The notes beneath the pieces are model-generated. The model did no database searches, had not been told where the DNA came from, and saw nothing but the letters and a program-made list of their open reading frames with translations. The position numbers and the translations under genes are program-made. A stretch of DNA of 64,000 nt from Prosthecochloris marina (GTDB lineage Bacteria > Bacteroidota > Chlorobiia > Chlorobiales > Chlorobiaceae): assembly GCF_003182595.1 (NCBI RefSeq), contig NZ_PDNZ01000001.1:401157-465156 (forward strand), in the 5' to 3' direction. Below, piece after piece: positions 55,427 to 64,000 of this stretch. How positions within the stretch are numbered: position 1 is the stretch's first letter; every line of letters begins with the position of its first letter.

Positions 55427-55963
55427 ATGCCAAAATCCGTTACCGTATACTGCAGTTCAAGCAACCATTCACCGAAGCAGTACTTCGAAGCCGCATCGGA
55501 ACTCGGAAGAAGTCTTGCCGAGCGAGATATCTCTCTTGTTTTCGGAGGAGGAAATGTCGGACTGATGGGATGCATTGCAAATGCCGTTATGCAGAATGGT
55601 GGAACTGTCCGGGGGATTATTCCGCGTTTCCTCGAAGAAAAAGAAATCGCCCATTATGACATCACCGAACTCCACATCGTCGAAACAATGCATGAAAGAA
55701 AAATGAAGCTTGCAGAATGGGCTGACGCTTTCATTGTTTTACCTGGAGGATTCGGCACACTCGATGAACTTGTCGAAGTTATTACATGGCGCAATCTGGG
55801 CCATCACGATAAACCCATCTCACTCTTCAACATAGATGGTTTCTGGAACCCTCTGCTGCAATTCTTTGATGTACTTGCTGCACAAAACCTTGTGAAACCG
55901 GATCATAGCAAGCTTTACCGGGTATGCAACACAGTTGAAGAAATCATCGAAAATCTTGGTTAA
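55427..55963 (+). CDS. LOG-family protein (nucleotide 5'-monophosphate phosphoribohydrolase)
   Basis: A 178-residue protein. The LOG signature is in VLPGGFGTLDELVEVITWRN, preceded by METMHERKMKLAEWAD-like sequence. The N-terminal YCSSS and LVFGGGNVGLMG are typical. Characterised members release the base from AMP or cytokinin-riboside monophosphates; older annotations call them lysine decarboxylase. With miaA elsewhere in the window it could act on isopentenyl adenosine derivatives, but that is speculation. It is convergent with the receiver operon. Confidence 0.9.
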   Translation: MPKSVTVYCSSSNHSPKQYFEAASELGRSLAERDISLVFGGGNVGLMGCIANAVMQNGGTVRGIIPRFLEEKEIAHYDITELHIVETMHERKMKLAEWADAFIVLPGGFGTLDELVEVITWRNLGHHDKPISLFNIDGFWNPLLQFFDVLAAQNLVKPDHSKLYRVCNTVEEIIENLG

Positions 55964-55984
55964 GCGCCCTCTGTGCAAAAGAGT

Positions 55985-56353
55985 TCATGCAAGCAAACGT
56001 TCTATTCTTTCACCGAGTTCATCGATATCGAAAGGTTTGGTAAGGTAATCATCTGCCCCGAGCTTCAATCCTTTTTCTTTGTCGCCGCTCTTGTCCCTTG
56101 CCGTGAGCATGATAAGAGGAATAGCATTATAGACAGAATCCTGCCTGATCCGGTCAACGAAAGAAAAACCGTCCATTCCCGGCATTGCCACGTCAACAAT
56201 CATCAGGTCGGGCATCTGACCCTGATCCAGCAGGTTCAGAGCATCCTGCGCATTTTCAGCAAGCAGCACCTTGAACTTTTTTCCAAGGTTGTGAGAAAGA
56301 AGGCGCCGGATACTTGGAGAATCATCGACGACAAGAATACGAGATTGTTTCAT
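55985..56353 (-). CDS. Stand-alone response regulator receiver (CheY-like), second of pair
   Basis: A 122-residue receiver with no output domain. The acidic pair is VVDDSP, the phospho-Asp is in LMIVDVAMPGMDG, the Thr is in IMLTARD and the Lys is in DYLTKPF. It overlaps the preceding receiver gene by four bases (ATGA) and is last of a three-gene kinase operon. Its partner or output is not evident. Confidence 0.93.
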   Translation of the reverse strand: MKQSRILVVDDSPSIRRLLSHNLGKKFKVLLAENAQDALNLLDQGQMPDLMIVDVAMPGMDGFSFVDRIRQDSVYNAIPLIMLTARDKSGDKEKGLKLGADDYLTKPFDIDELGERIERLLA

Positions 56354-56724
56354 TTCAAATGGTTCTTTACAGTTTCAACAATAATCTCCGGTTCAACCGG
56401 TTTGGTAATATACCCCTGAGGATAAAGCCTTTTAGCCTCGGACAGCTCTTCAGTCTGCGCCCTTGCCGAAAGAAACACAAAAGGGACGGAGCGGAACCGT
56501 TCGTTTTGAAGCAATTTTTCACGGAACTCAAAACCATTCATTTCAGGCATCATGATATCGCAGAGAATAAGATCCGGCACTGACCGGAAACACTGTTCCA
56601 AGGCCTCTTTACCGTTCACGGCTTCGATAACCCTATAGCCTGCTTTCTGCAAAGAATAACTGATCAGTCTTCTCGTACTTGATTGATCATCAACCACAAG
56701 TATTGATTGTCCGTTATGCTTCAT
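56350..56724 (-). CDS. Stand-alone response regulator receiver, first of pair
   Basis: A 124-residue receiver without an output domain. It has VVDDQSSTRRL, phospho-Asp in LILCDIMMPEMNG, LSARAQ and GYITKPVEP. The start is the ATG at 56724, seven bases after the kinase stop; the longer frame to 56781 overlaps the kinase and is not needed. Together with the next receiver and the kinase's own N-terminal receiver it suggests a multi-step or branched phosphotransfer. Confidence 0.92.
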   Translation of the reverse strand: MKHNGQSILVVDDQSSTRRLISYSLQKAGYRVIEAVNGKEALEQCFRSVPDLILCDIMMPEMNGFEFREKLLQNERFRSVPFVFLSARAQTEELSEAKRLYPQGYITKPVEPEIIVETVKNHLK

Positions 56725-56731
56725 AGTACTA

Positions 56732-58948
56732 TCAATTTTCAGGACGGTACAGCGGTAAACGGACAAAGAAGGTCGATCCAAAACCGTTTCGGCTTTTCAC
56801 ATCAATACTTCCGTTATGCGCAAGAATTATTTCTTTGACAATCGGCAATCCAAGTCCAGTCCCCTCGATTTCTTCACCGGGCCTTTCGACGCGATAGAAC
56901 TTTTCAAATATCCTATCGAGGTCTTTCTCAGGAATACCGGAACCGTTATCATCAACCGCGAGAACCATGGTATCGTGATTTTTCGAAAGGGTTACACTGA
57001 CTTTTCCTCCTTCACTGGTAAACTTTATCGCATTACTGATAAGATTAACCGCCACCTGCTTCAAAGCATCAGGATCGGCATATACCAGCAAATTGCTCCC
57101 GTAAAGGTCAAGAAAAAGCTCGATATGTCTCTCATCCGCCCGGATTTTCAGGCTTTTACAGGCACTATCGATGATCGCTGCCGGGTCGAGAGCACTTTTC
57201 TTATAAGCGACTTTTCCGGAATCTATCCTGGAAATGGTAAGCACATCTTCAATAAGCGAAGAAAGTCTCCGGCTTTCCTCGTGAATAATCCCGAGAAACT
57301 CACCTATTGTCTCATGATCCAGCTCATCTCTGTCCCGAAGCAGGGTCGAGGTAAATCCAAGAATTGAGAACAGGGGTGATCTGAGTTCATGAGAGACGTT
57401 CGCAATGAAATCATTTTTCAGCCGAATGTTTTCCCTGATAAGCTGCTCGGATTTTTTCTGTTCGGAAATATCTCGGAATATACCGAAAACCTTTTTTTGC
57501 CCTGCCGTTTCAAAAAAAGCGCTGTTAACAGCAACATCAACGAGAAAACCGTTTTTCGTCAGAATTTTCGTCTCAACCGATCCCCCTTTAATTTGACCTT
57601 GTTTTCGAAAAAAAGCAGGGGGCTTATCACGAACATTTTCAGGATAGAGCGAAGCCATCATCATAGATGAAAGCTCTACAGACTTGTAACCAAAAAAAGA
57701 CAACGCCCTCCTGTTCCATTGAACAATAGCACCGGTATCGGCATCGGCGACGATGACAGGATCAGGAATTGCATGAAAAAGGTTCCTGTACTTTTTCTGG
57801 TTATCCAGAAGAGTTTTCTCAGCCTGTTTTCGTCTGGTAATATCGAGGACTATCCCCCTCAATCCTTCAAAGCTTTCCTTTTTAAAAATGGGAGCATAGT
57901 ATACCAGAGCAGGAAATATGGTGCCATTCTTTCTTTGGGCTGTGTATTCATGGTTTTCAACTTTCCTCCCCTCCAGCCTCACCTTGATATTCTTTCTGAC
58001 TTTCGCCCTCTCTCCCGGAGCATACATACGCATAACCTCCAGACCATCACGGAGGTCACTTTGCTTATAGCCAAACACAGAATAACCGGCGCGGTTGAAA
58101 TAGGTGATATAACCGTCTTTATTGGTTTCAAATACGGGTTGAGGCAAAAGGTCCGAAAGCTCTCTGAACCTCTGTTCACTTTCAGCGAGTGCTTCCCTGC
58201 TCTTCTTCTTTTCTGTAATGTCTTCTTTAAGGGCAAGGAAGTGGGAAATATCATGCATGTTATTTTTAATAGGGCTAATGACAGCCTGCTCCCAAAGCAG
58301 TTCACCGTTTTTCTTTCTGTTAAGAAACTCACCCTGCCAGACCTCACCACGGGAAACAGTTTCCCAAAGGTTTTTGTAAAAAGCGTCCGAATGCTCACCT
58401 GATTTGAGAATACTGATCCTCTTACCTAAAACTTCGTCCATGGAGTAACCGGAAATTCTGGAAAAAGCCGGATTGATATACTCTATCTTCCCCTTGATAT
58501 CGGTAATGGCGACGGAAACAGGGCTCTGCTCCATAGCGGTTGTAAGAAGCCTCACCCTTTGCTTTAACATCGATTCGGAAAGAGCATTCTTCAAAGTAAT
58601 TTCGAGACGGCTGTTGTCGATAGGTTTCGTCAGATACTCATACGCCCCCATTTTGATACATTGAACAGCCTGGTCTATGTCTCCGGAACCGGAAATCATA
58701 ATCACCGGCAGACGATAATCATTTTCCACAATATATCTGAGAACCTCCATACCGCTCTTTCCGGGCATGCTGATATCGAGCAGAAGAACGTCACAGCGAC
58801 CAGTCGAAACCCGCTCTATGGCTTCATCACCGTTCGAAACGCTCAAAGGCTTGTATCCAAGACGTTCAACGACATGAGAAGTCAACGTTCGCATCATTGC
58901 ACTGTCATCAACAATGAGTACAACTGCTTTTTCAATGGGAGATTCCAT
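56732..58948 (-). CDS. Cytoplasmic multi-PAS histidine kinase with N-terminal receiver
   Basis: A 738-residue soluble kinase. Order: receiver (1-125, phospho-Asp in VLLLDISMPGKSG, Lys in YLTKPID), three PAS domains (about 135-255, 260-375 and 380-500, each ending in a DIT or DIS element and linker), phosphoacceptor His in NVSHELRSPLFSILGF, then ATPase N-box NLISNAIKF, G1 VDDNGSGIP and G2 GTGLGLPIV. It has no membrane helices, so the signal is probably internal, such as redox, light or a small molecule. The receiver at the N-terminus, not the C-terminus, implies control of the kinase by another system. Confidence 0.92.
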   Translation of the reverse strand: MESPIEKAVVLIVDDSAMMRTLTSHVVERLGYKPLSVSNGDEAIERVSTGRCDVLLLDISMPGKSGMEVLRYIVENDYRLPVIMISGSGDIDQAVQCIKMGAYEYLTKPIDNSRLEITLKNALSESMLKQRVRLLTTAMEQSPVSVAITDIKGKIEYINPAFSRISGYSMDEVLGKRISILKSGEHSDAFYKNLWETVSRGEVWQGEFLNRKKNGELLWEQAVISPIKNNMHDISHFLALKEDITEKKKSREALAESEQRFRELSDLLPQPVFETNKDGYITYFNRAGYSVFGYKQSDLRDGLEVMRMYAPGERAKVRKNIKVRLEGRKVENHEYTAQRKNGTIFPALVYYAPIFKKESFEGLRGIVLDITRRKQAEKTLLDNQKKYRNLFHAIPDPVIVADADTGAIVQWNRRALSFFGYKSVELSSMMMASLYPENVRDKPPAFFRKQGQIKGGSVETKILTKNGFLVDVAVNSAFFETAGQKKVFGIFRDISEQKKSEQLIRENIRLKNDFIANVSHELRSPLFSILGFTSTLLRDRDELDHETIGEFLGIIHEESRRLSSLIEDVLTISRIDSGKVAYKKSALDPAAIIDSACKSLKIRADERHIELFLDLYGSNLLVYADPDALKQVAVNLISNAIKFTSEGGKVSVTLSKNHDTMVLAVDDNGSGIPEKDLDRIFEKFYRVERPGEEIEGTGLGLPIVKEIILAHNGSIDVKSRNGFGSTFFVRLPLYRPEN

Positions 58949-58977
58949 GATCTTGAATCACGTTTCTTACACAATCC

Positions 58978-59640
58978 TCAATCGCGAAACAGAACCTTAT
59001 ACTCCCGGCTGACAAAAGTATTGGCCAAACGGCGCAATTCGGTTGCGCTCTGATGCTCTTTTTCAAGCACTTTCCAACGATGGTCATCGGTCAATTCCTT
59101 GCCACGAAGCATCTGGTTCTTTTTTGTTTCTTTGTATGTAAGATCGATATACACTCCAAGATCAATGCCTTCAGTGGCGATTGCATAGAGACCGTCGATA
59201 ATAAGCAAGTCGATATCACTGAAATCGGTAACCAGACGATCCACTTTCTCGGTAATGATGTCTATACAGGGCATATCCGCTGCCGTATGACCCTTCCGAA
59301 AATCCGCGATATTCCGCTGCAGTTGCTCACGATCGTATTCCTGAGGGCCAATATCCTCAAAGTTGTTCAGCTCCCTGAACGCCCTTCTTTTCAGAGGCTC
59401 GATAAGGTAATAGTTATCGGTATGCAGAATCTTGACCCGAATACCCTCCTTTTTAAGCACCGTTGCAAGGGAATGTGAAAGTTCCGACTTGCCCGCTCCC
59501 GATTCACCGGAAATAGCGACAATGAACCGGTACCCCGGCTGTTCTTCTTCTTTTGCCTCTTTTTCAACAAGAACCCTTTCGGCTATCGATTCAGCGGCTT
59601 TTTTATGCTTTTCGCCAATAAGCAAAATATCATTGAGCAT
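58978..59640 (-). CDS. Uridine kinase-like P-loop protein
   Basis: About 220 residues, phosphoribulokinase/uridine kinase family. It has Walker A in [44 protein letters not shown] and the Walker B-like [11 protein letters not shown]. The start is placed at the ATG at 59640 ([12 protein letters not shown]); an ATG at 59688 would add 16 residues. It lies 29 bases upstream of the multi-PAS kinase on the same strand, so co-transcription is possible. The substrate is not proved; uridine, or a role in regulation, are options. Confidence 0.82.
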   Translation of the reverse strand: MLNDILLIGEKHKKAAESIAERVLVEKEAKEEEQPGYRFIVAISGESGAGKSELSHSLATVLKKEGIRVKILHTDNYYLIEPLKRRAFRELNNFEDIGPQEYDREQLQRNIADFRKGHTAADMPCIDIITEKVDRLVTDFSDIDLLIIDGLYAIATEGIDLGVYIDLTYKETKKNQMLRGKELTDDHRWKVLEKEHQSATELRRLANTFVSREYKVLFRD

Positions 59641-59771
59641 GGGAGTGGGGGTTAAATGAAGCCGCAAACCAAACGACGGCAAAATCATTTCACATGTTAA
59701 AAATTATTACTTTACGTTGTTATTATCAAAACTTTACGTTTATGAATAACCTCACCAATGAGCGACCGATC

Positions 59772-60119
59772 ATGAAACTTGTCTTTGTATACAATGCCGA
59801 CAGCGGACCGGTAAGCGGTCTTTTCGATATAGGCCACAAGCTTTTCAGCCCAGAAACCTACCAGTGCGGCTTATGCAGCCTGACGCATGACACCTTTACC
59901 GAAAAACAGATATGGAAGGATTTCAGGGAAAACTCGGATACCGAAATGGAGTTTCTTCACAGAGATGAATTCAAGAAAAAGTACGGAAAGGAATTCGACT
60001 ACCCGGTTGTTCTGCAGCGAAATGACACGCTTGAAGTTCTCCTTGCCAAGGAAGAGATCGACGCCATACCGGACGTGGAGACACTGATAAAAACGATTGA
60101 AGAAAAAGCAGCCGGTTAA
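59772..60119 (+). CDS. Conserved hypothetical protein with CxxC motif
   Basis: A 115-residue soluble protein starting MKLVFVYNADSGPVSGLF. It has the conserved-looking block IGHKLFSPETYQCGLCSLTH (CxxC followed by His) and MEFLHRDEFKKKYG. Similar proteins occur in cyanobacteria and other bacteria and are sometimes labelled GTPase, but no GTPase motif is visible. The CxxC...H could bind metal or act in redox. Upstream in-frame ATGs at 59742 or 59694 are possible but less likely. It lies 59 bases before the zinc transporter. Confidence 0.7.
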   Translation: MKLVFVYNADSGPVSGLFDIGHKLFSPETYQCGLCSLTHDTFTEKQIWKDFRENSDTEMEFLHRDEFKKKYGKEFDYPVVLQRNDTLEVLLAKEEIDAIPDVETLIKTIEEKAAG

Positions 60120-60178
60120 CATCGGCAAGTGAACCGAAGAAAAATCTTCATCAATAAAATAATTCAAAGCCACGCATC

Positions 60179-60985
60179 ATGATCACTGCCGACATGATTC
60201 CTGCCTTGACATTGACACTGCTTGCCGGACTTTCGACCGGTATCGGCAGTGTCCTCGCGTTGACCGTCCATCACACGAACAAAAGGTTCCTGACGTTTGC
60301 CCTCGGCTTCTCTGCCGGAATTATGCTCTATGTTTCTTTCGCGGAAATATTGCCGGAAGCCCAGGCTTCGATTCTCGAAGAAGTGTCTGAAAGGAAAGCG
60401 GCATGGATCACGACCGCGGCGTTCTTCGGAGGAATCACCCTGATCTGGATCATTGACCAGTTGATGCCACATTTTGGAAATCCGCATGAAACATCACTTG
60501 TGGGCACTATCGAAAGCGACAAGCCTGACGAAAGCAAGCTCTACCGAATGGGTATTTTCACAGCCATTGCCATTGCCATTCACAATTTTCCGGAAGGTCT
60601 TGCGGTTTTCTTCAGCGCCCTTTCCGACCAGAGCCTCGGTATCGTGATAGCCGTCACCATTGCGTTACACAATATTCCTGAAGGCATGGCCGTCGCTGTA
60701 CCGGTTTATTTTGCCACAAAAAGCAAAGGTAAAGCATTCAGCTATTCTTTTCTTTCCGGCCTGGCTGAACCCCTCGGAGCCATTATCGGCTATCTTCTGC
60801 TGCAGCCATTCCTCACACCGCTTGTCTTCAGCCTTGTACTTGCCGGAGTAGCCGGTATCATGGTGTATATCTCGCTCGACGAACTGCTGCCGACAGCCGA
60901 GGAATACGGAGAACACCACCTGGCCATATCAGGACTCGTCATCGGCATGGCCGTGATGGCCGTGAGCCTGCTGCTTTTGATATAA
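60179..60985 (+). CDS. zupT: ZIP-family zinc/divalent metal transporter ZupT
   Basis: A 268-residue inner-membrane importer of Zn2+ and other divalent metals, eight helices. The metal-binding signatures in helices 4 and 5 are intact: AIHNFPEGLAVF and ALHNIPEGMAVAVP. The SGLAEPLGAIIGYLLL block completes the ZupT-type core. The cytoplasmic loop between helices 3 and 4 carries PHFGNPHE. It has a normal ATG at 60179. No metal regulator is adjacent. Confidence 0.95.
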   Translation: MITADMIPALTLTLLAGLSTGIGSVLALTVHHTNKRFLTFALGFSAGIMLYVSFAEILPEAQASILEEVSERKAAWITTAAFFGGITLIWIIDQLMPHFGNPHETSLVGTIESDKPDESKLYRMGIFTAIAIAIHNFPEGLAVFFSALSDQSLGIVIAVTIALHNIPEGMAVAVPVYFATKSKGKAFSYSFLSGLAEPLGAIIGYLLLQPFLTPLVFSLVLAGVAGIMVYISLDELLPTAEEYGEHHLAISGLVIGMAVMAVSLLLLI

Positions 60986-61249
60986 GGCTCCCCTCTTTTA
61001 TTTATTCCGCGATTCAATCGCGTCGTTGAGCGGTGCTCAGAATCCTGATTTACTCCTGCACACTGCGGGATTCTCCGGCTCCGTTCGCCTCGCACCTGAA
61101 CCGCTCATCACAATGAATAGCTATGCCCTCAGCAGTCTCTCGCCAATATGCTTGTTTTTTTCGACAGAGGTAGCGTAATTATAAGTAATAATAAAAAAAC
61201 ATTTTGTATAGATGACAGGTGGTGATGTGCAAACACAAAGGAAAAAACA

Positions 61250-61780
61250 ATGCTGAGAAATACCGTCGCAGTTCTATTGACAATTATTTTGTTGAGTGCT
61301 GAAATTGCCAAGGGGGCTGGTGATCCAAAAAATATTGCGGGTTACGGCAAAACAACATGGGGTATGACTCCTAATGAGGTAGTTAATGCAGAAGCACCTA
61401 GAGCTGAAAAACTAGAGAATCCTGAGAAATTCGAGACAGGATTAGGCATGGTTAAAATTAATGCGATTCAAATTGGCATAAAAAAATTCAATGCGACATT
61501 CCTCTTTGATGAAACAAGGCAAAAGTTATACCAAGTCAATCTTAAATGCGTGGAAGAGAAGAACGCCAGTGAAAATGCAGCAACGTTCTCTACTTTAAAG
61601 AAACTACTTACGGAGAAATATGGCCCTCCTTCTTATAAAGAAGATAGTCAGGTTGTTTTTTGGGAGCTACCAAAAACCACAATAAACCTAAGGCACGCGC
61701 ATATTCCAGGAATGATAACTCGAGTAATCGTCATTTATAAACCAACAACGTCAATCGAAAATGCGGCTAAAGACCTATAA
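61250..61780 (+). CDS. AT-rich hypothetical secreted protein
   Basis: A 176-residue protein with a signal peptide (MLRNTVAVLLTIILLSAEIA, cleavage near KGA). It contains GKTTWGMTPNEVVNAE, a motif common in small exported bacterial proteins of unknown function, and YGPPSYKEDSQVVFWELP, often seen in the same proteins. A good ribosome site (AAAGGA) precedes it. It is visibly richer in A+T than its neighbours and lies next to a transposase remnant, suggesting acquisition. The 265 bases upstream hold no gene I can support. The function is unknown. Confidence 0.7.
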   Translation: MLRNTVAVLLTIILLSAEIAKGAGDPKNIAGYGKTTWGMTPNEVVNAEAPRAEKLENPEKFETGLGMVKINAIQIGIKKFNATFLFDETRQKLYQVNLKCVEEKNASENAATFSTLKKLLTEKYGPPSYKEDSQVVFWELPKTTINLRHAHIPGMITRVIVIYKPTTSIENAAKDL

Positions 61781-62050
61781 GAATCTTACGCCAAACAACC
61801 AATTACAACTTATTTTGTAACCTGTTTGCTTTCAATAAACCACCAAAAACAAACATCTGACGTTCAAAAATACACCCGCCACGAACTTCGAAAAGCATGA
61901 ATTAGAACTGCGGATTGCTCACTGTTGCAGAATCTCGAACCTTATCGTTATCGGGTATGCGACATGCTGATGAACGGCTGTCAAGCATCCTTTATCCAGA
62001 TTCCGGGATTCGAGTGAGAGGCCCAAATAGTCCTACACGAGGTTCGTACC
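61781..62050. other. Gap without a supported gene
   Basis: Between the secreted hypothetical and the transposase remnant. A few CCGGGATTC-like fragments resemble the intergenic repeats elsewhere, but no promoter, RNA or open frame is convincing. Confidence 0.4.
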
Positions 62051-62338
62051 TCAACGTTGTTTACGGGTTCCTCCCGCCGAATACATACCAGTACAGCCGT
62101 TTGTCAGCAGTTGTTCATAGGCAAACCTCTCTTTCTTCTTCATCACCGTCCAGGCGATCACCAGCAGTTTCGCAGCCAGTTTGACCCGGAGAATTCCCAT
62201 GATTCCTCTTTCCCGTTCACGTCCCTGCAGTTTTTTTGCAAACCAGCATCGGAAAAAGGTATTGCGTGATCCCGCCACCTGTGCGGCATGACTTTGGGGG
62301 AGATTGAATACCGGGCTTGACCGGGGATCTGTTTTGCC
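62051..62338 (-). pseudogene. IS110-family transposase C-terminal remnant
   Basis: The minus-strand frame just before the alcohol dehydrogenase stop reads as the end of an IS110/IS116/IS902 transposase: FFRCWFAKKLQG, then ERGIMGILRVKLAAKLLVIA followed by WTVMKKKERF. Only about 95 codons remain. There is no N-terminal DEDD domain in the neighbouring 300 bases, and no start codon belongs to it. It is a dead fragment marking past insertion. Confidence 0.65.
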
Positions 62339-63370
62339 TTAACAGTTAACCTGCAGAACCTTCGCCCCTTTGATCCTCCGCCGCTTGATGTCCGTGAGCG
62401 CCTTGTTGGCTTCTTCGAAAGGATAAAGCTGTACTTCCGGCCTCATTTTCATCTTTTCCGCTATGGCCAGAAACTCTCTTACATCGCCTGCCGTGACATT
62501 GGCAACGCTTTTCATCTCTTTTTCCATCCAGAGATGCCTTGCGTAATCAAGCCGCATAAGAACATCCTGATCTTTCGACTCTTTTCGGATCGCGTTTATC
62601 ACCAGACGGCCGGAAGGTTTGAGGTTCTCCATTGCAGAAAGTACCGGAAGCCAGACAGGTGTTGTATCGATAATCCCTGCAAGCGGTTCCGGCGATGTAT
62701 CGGCCGTATCACCTGCCCATTCAGCGCCAAGCGAGAGGGCAAATTCGCGTTCTTGCGGGCTCCTCGCGAAAACGTGAACCGCTGAATCGGGATAGAGAAA
62801 CCGCATCAACTTCAAAACAAGATGAGCCGACGCGCCGAAACCGGTTAGCCCCGCCGCCTGTCCGTTCTGCAGATTCAGGAGTTTCAACGAACGATATCCG
62901 ACCGCTCCCGCACACAGCAAAGGAGCAGCTTCGGCATCTGAAAAAATTTCCGGAAGAGGGTAAGCATAAACTGCCGGAACAACCATGTATTCCGCATACC
63001 CGCCATGAGCATCCCGACCGGTCGCACGAAAGTCCTTGCAGAGATTTTCCTTCCCGTCAAGGCACAGCTCACATTCACCGCAAGCTGAATAAATCCACGC
63101 CACCCCTACCCTGCTGCCAATCTCGAGTTCACTCACCCCGGCACCCTGAGCAACAACCTCACTCACAACCTGATGCCCCGGAACAATCGGGAAAAAAGCC
63201 GGTGGCGTCCTCCCTTCTATCTCATCAAGCTCCGTATGACACACCCCGCACGTCCTCACCTTCAGCAACACCTCACCCGCCCCCGGTTCCGGAACCGGCA
63301 TGTCAACCATGCTCAACGGTTCAGTGTTCTCCGATAGATCTGTGATGCATTCTATAACCTGAGCTTTCAT
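62339..63370 (-). CDS. Zinc-dependent alcohol dehydrogenase (MDR superfamily)
   Basis: About 343 residues. Catalytic zinc ligands are in TCGVCHTELDEIEG and VPGHQVVSEV. The structural zinc lobe with four Cys is ACGECELCLDGKENLC. The cofactor-binding turn reads GLTGFGASAHLVLKL (Gly-rich). The start is the ATG at 63370 (MKAQVIECITDL); the frame extends to 63463 without support. It most resembles bacterial YjgB/AdhP-type enzymes. The substrate is unknown. It abuts an IS110 remnant whose reading frame ends right at its stop. Confidence 0.9.
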   Translation of the reverse strand: MKAQVIECITDLSENTEPLSMVDMPVPEPGAGEVLLKVRTCGVCHTELDEIEGRTPPAFFPIVPGHQVVSEVVAQGAGVSELEIGSRVGVAWIYSACGECELCLDGKENLCKDFRATGRDAHGGYAEYMVVPAVYAYPLPEIFSDAEAAPLLCAGAVGYRSLKLLNLQNGQAAGLTGFGASAHLVLKLMRFLYPDSAVHVFARSPQEREFALSLGAEWAGDTADTSPEPLAGIIDTTPVWLPVLSAMENLKPSGRLVINAIRKESKDQDVLMRLDYARHLWMEKEMKSVANVTAGDVREFLAIAEKMKMRPEVQLYPFEEANKALTDIKRRRIKGAKVLQVNC

Positions 63371-63546
63371 GACAAGATCAAGATTCGTTCTCATTTCCAA
63401 TAACCTCTTTTTAGAGAAACGACAACATTGACTAATCTGCGAAGAGTAAAAAACGAACAACACCGACCGTACCTTCTTTTGAAAAAGGCGTTTTTTATCG
63501 AATCGAGCCGTCCTCCCGAACTCCTTGTTCTTTCATTGCCTCAACT

Positions 63547-63843
63547 TCACAATAAACTGTAGTCCATTTCTCCCATTATCCAGCTGACCCAAATGAAAAA
63601 GTTGAACAGAAGCACAATACCAACTATCATAATCGGGATACCGATTATTAATCCTACAACTCTGTTCAACTTTTTTATAAGTGTTTTAATCCACGTGAGC
63701 CCAAATAGAATACCTCCGACAATGGAATAAACGAAAACAACAGGCCCAATACTATTCTCAACCTTTGTATATATGGCTGTGATGATAATCGGCAACCCAA
63801 AAACAAAAAGGCTGTGGAGACTACTTGTTCTGATCTCTTTCAT
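63547..63843 (-). CDS. Small hypothetical membrane protein
   Basis: A 98-residue protein with three predicted helices (about 12-25, 32-50 and 64-86), basic residues between the second and third (KTLIKKLNR), and a short acidic C-terminus. It begins MKEIRTSSLHSLFVFGLP. No family is recognised. It is AT-rich and lies between the alcohol dehydrogenase and the possible insertion-sequence end, so it may belong to an acquired segment. Confidence 0.5.
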   Translation of the reverse strand: MKEIRTSSLHSLFVFGLPIIITAIYTKVENSIGPVVFVYSIVGGILFGLTWIKTLIKKLNRVVGLIIGIPIMIVGIVLLFNFFIWVSWIMGEMDYSLL

Positions 63844-63922
63844 TTAGGGGACGTTGTTTATTAGCGATAAAAGACAGCAAAAATAGCGAACCATACAGCT
63901 TTTGTCACAACTGTTGTCTCCA

Positions 63923-64000
63923 GGGGTCTGTTCAGAAAACTGTGTAAACAGCCATTCTTCATAAAGGTACTCTTCCCTGGAATTTAATGGAAAGCTGATT
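63923..64000. mobile_element. Possible end of an insertion sequence running out of the window
   Basis: GGGGTCTGTTCAGAAAACTG followed by TGTAAACAG resembles the terminal inverted repeat of IS256-type elements. The next bases are non-coding to the window edge. The element's transposase and other end would lie outside, so this is a guess from the terminus alone. Confidence 0.3.

Noticed and set aside
61000..61120. Small minus-strand frame with a TEPENP-like sequence
   Set aside because: About 23 codons only, no ribosome site; looks like repetitive intergenic DNA.

Overview
The window looks like chromosomal DNA of a green sulfur bacterium (Chlorobiaceae). No 16S rRNA is present, so this rests on gene content. 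There is a UbiA-type (bacterio)chlorophyll synthase most like ChlG beside two tandem 2[4Fe-4S] ferredoxins of the chlorobial type. There is also an indolepyruvate:ferredoxin oxidoreductase/arylacetyl-CoA ligase cluster, a K+-dependent membrane pyrophosphatase, an ArsA-type ATPase with an Hsp20-like tail, and a NikR plus NikKMLQO nickel importer. Genes are dense, mostly housekeeping, and arranged in short operons on both strands. I see no rRNA, CRISPR array, prophage or complete insertion sequence.

Layout. 0.1-3.9 kb: nickel regulator and ECF-type nickel importer. 4-6.5 kb: acetyltransferase-like protein, small membrane protein and DAHP synthase. 6.5-11.3 kb: the most unusual block. It holds a possible broken reading frame, a membrane histidine kinase, its NtrC-type sigma54 regulator, a double enhancer-like inverted repeat with a near-consensus -24/-12 promoter, a secreted four-EF-hand protein, and an intact frame for an ABC ATPase that has lost every catalytic motif. 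11.4-25 kb: ArsA ATPase, LysM transglycosylase, truA, a GH13/PfkB/sodium-symporter sugar group, maf-miaA, a STAS protein with an AT-hook tail, and two lipid-modifying enzymes.

25-35.4 kb is a long minus-strand run: purC, dedA, the N-terminal half of transketolase, rsmD, coaD, aspC, an acyltransferase, a PSP1 protein, metG, an initiator tRNA-Met and a NamZ-like muramidase. 35.5-41 kb: a half-size EamA protein, a lipoprotein, a secreted nuclease/phosphatase-fold enzyme and hppA. 41-46.2 kb: iorA (without its usual C-terminal ferredoxin domain), iorB, paaK, an ACT protein and a convergent aminotransferase. Together these suggest interconversion of aryl acids, arylpyruvates and aromatic amino acids with reduced ferredoxin. 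46.3-55.9 kb: pth, hisC, a miniature ECF-sigma-like protein, hldD, phoH, ferredoxins, chlG-yjbQ, a glycosyltransferase and a LOG protein. 56-59.6 kb: a cytoplasmic multi-PAS kinase with two stand-alone receivers. 59.7-64 kb: a zinc transporter, then an accessory-looking end with an AT-rich secreted hypothetical, an IS110-type transposase remnant, an alcohol dehydrogenase and possibly the edge of another insertion sequence.

The best candidate for something undescribed is the 6.98-11.24 kb block. It has the design of ZraSR/ZraP (membrane kinase, sigma54 activator, sigma54-driven periplasmic metal-binding protein), but with an EF-hand effector and a catalytically dead LolD/MacB-like protein next to it.
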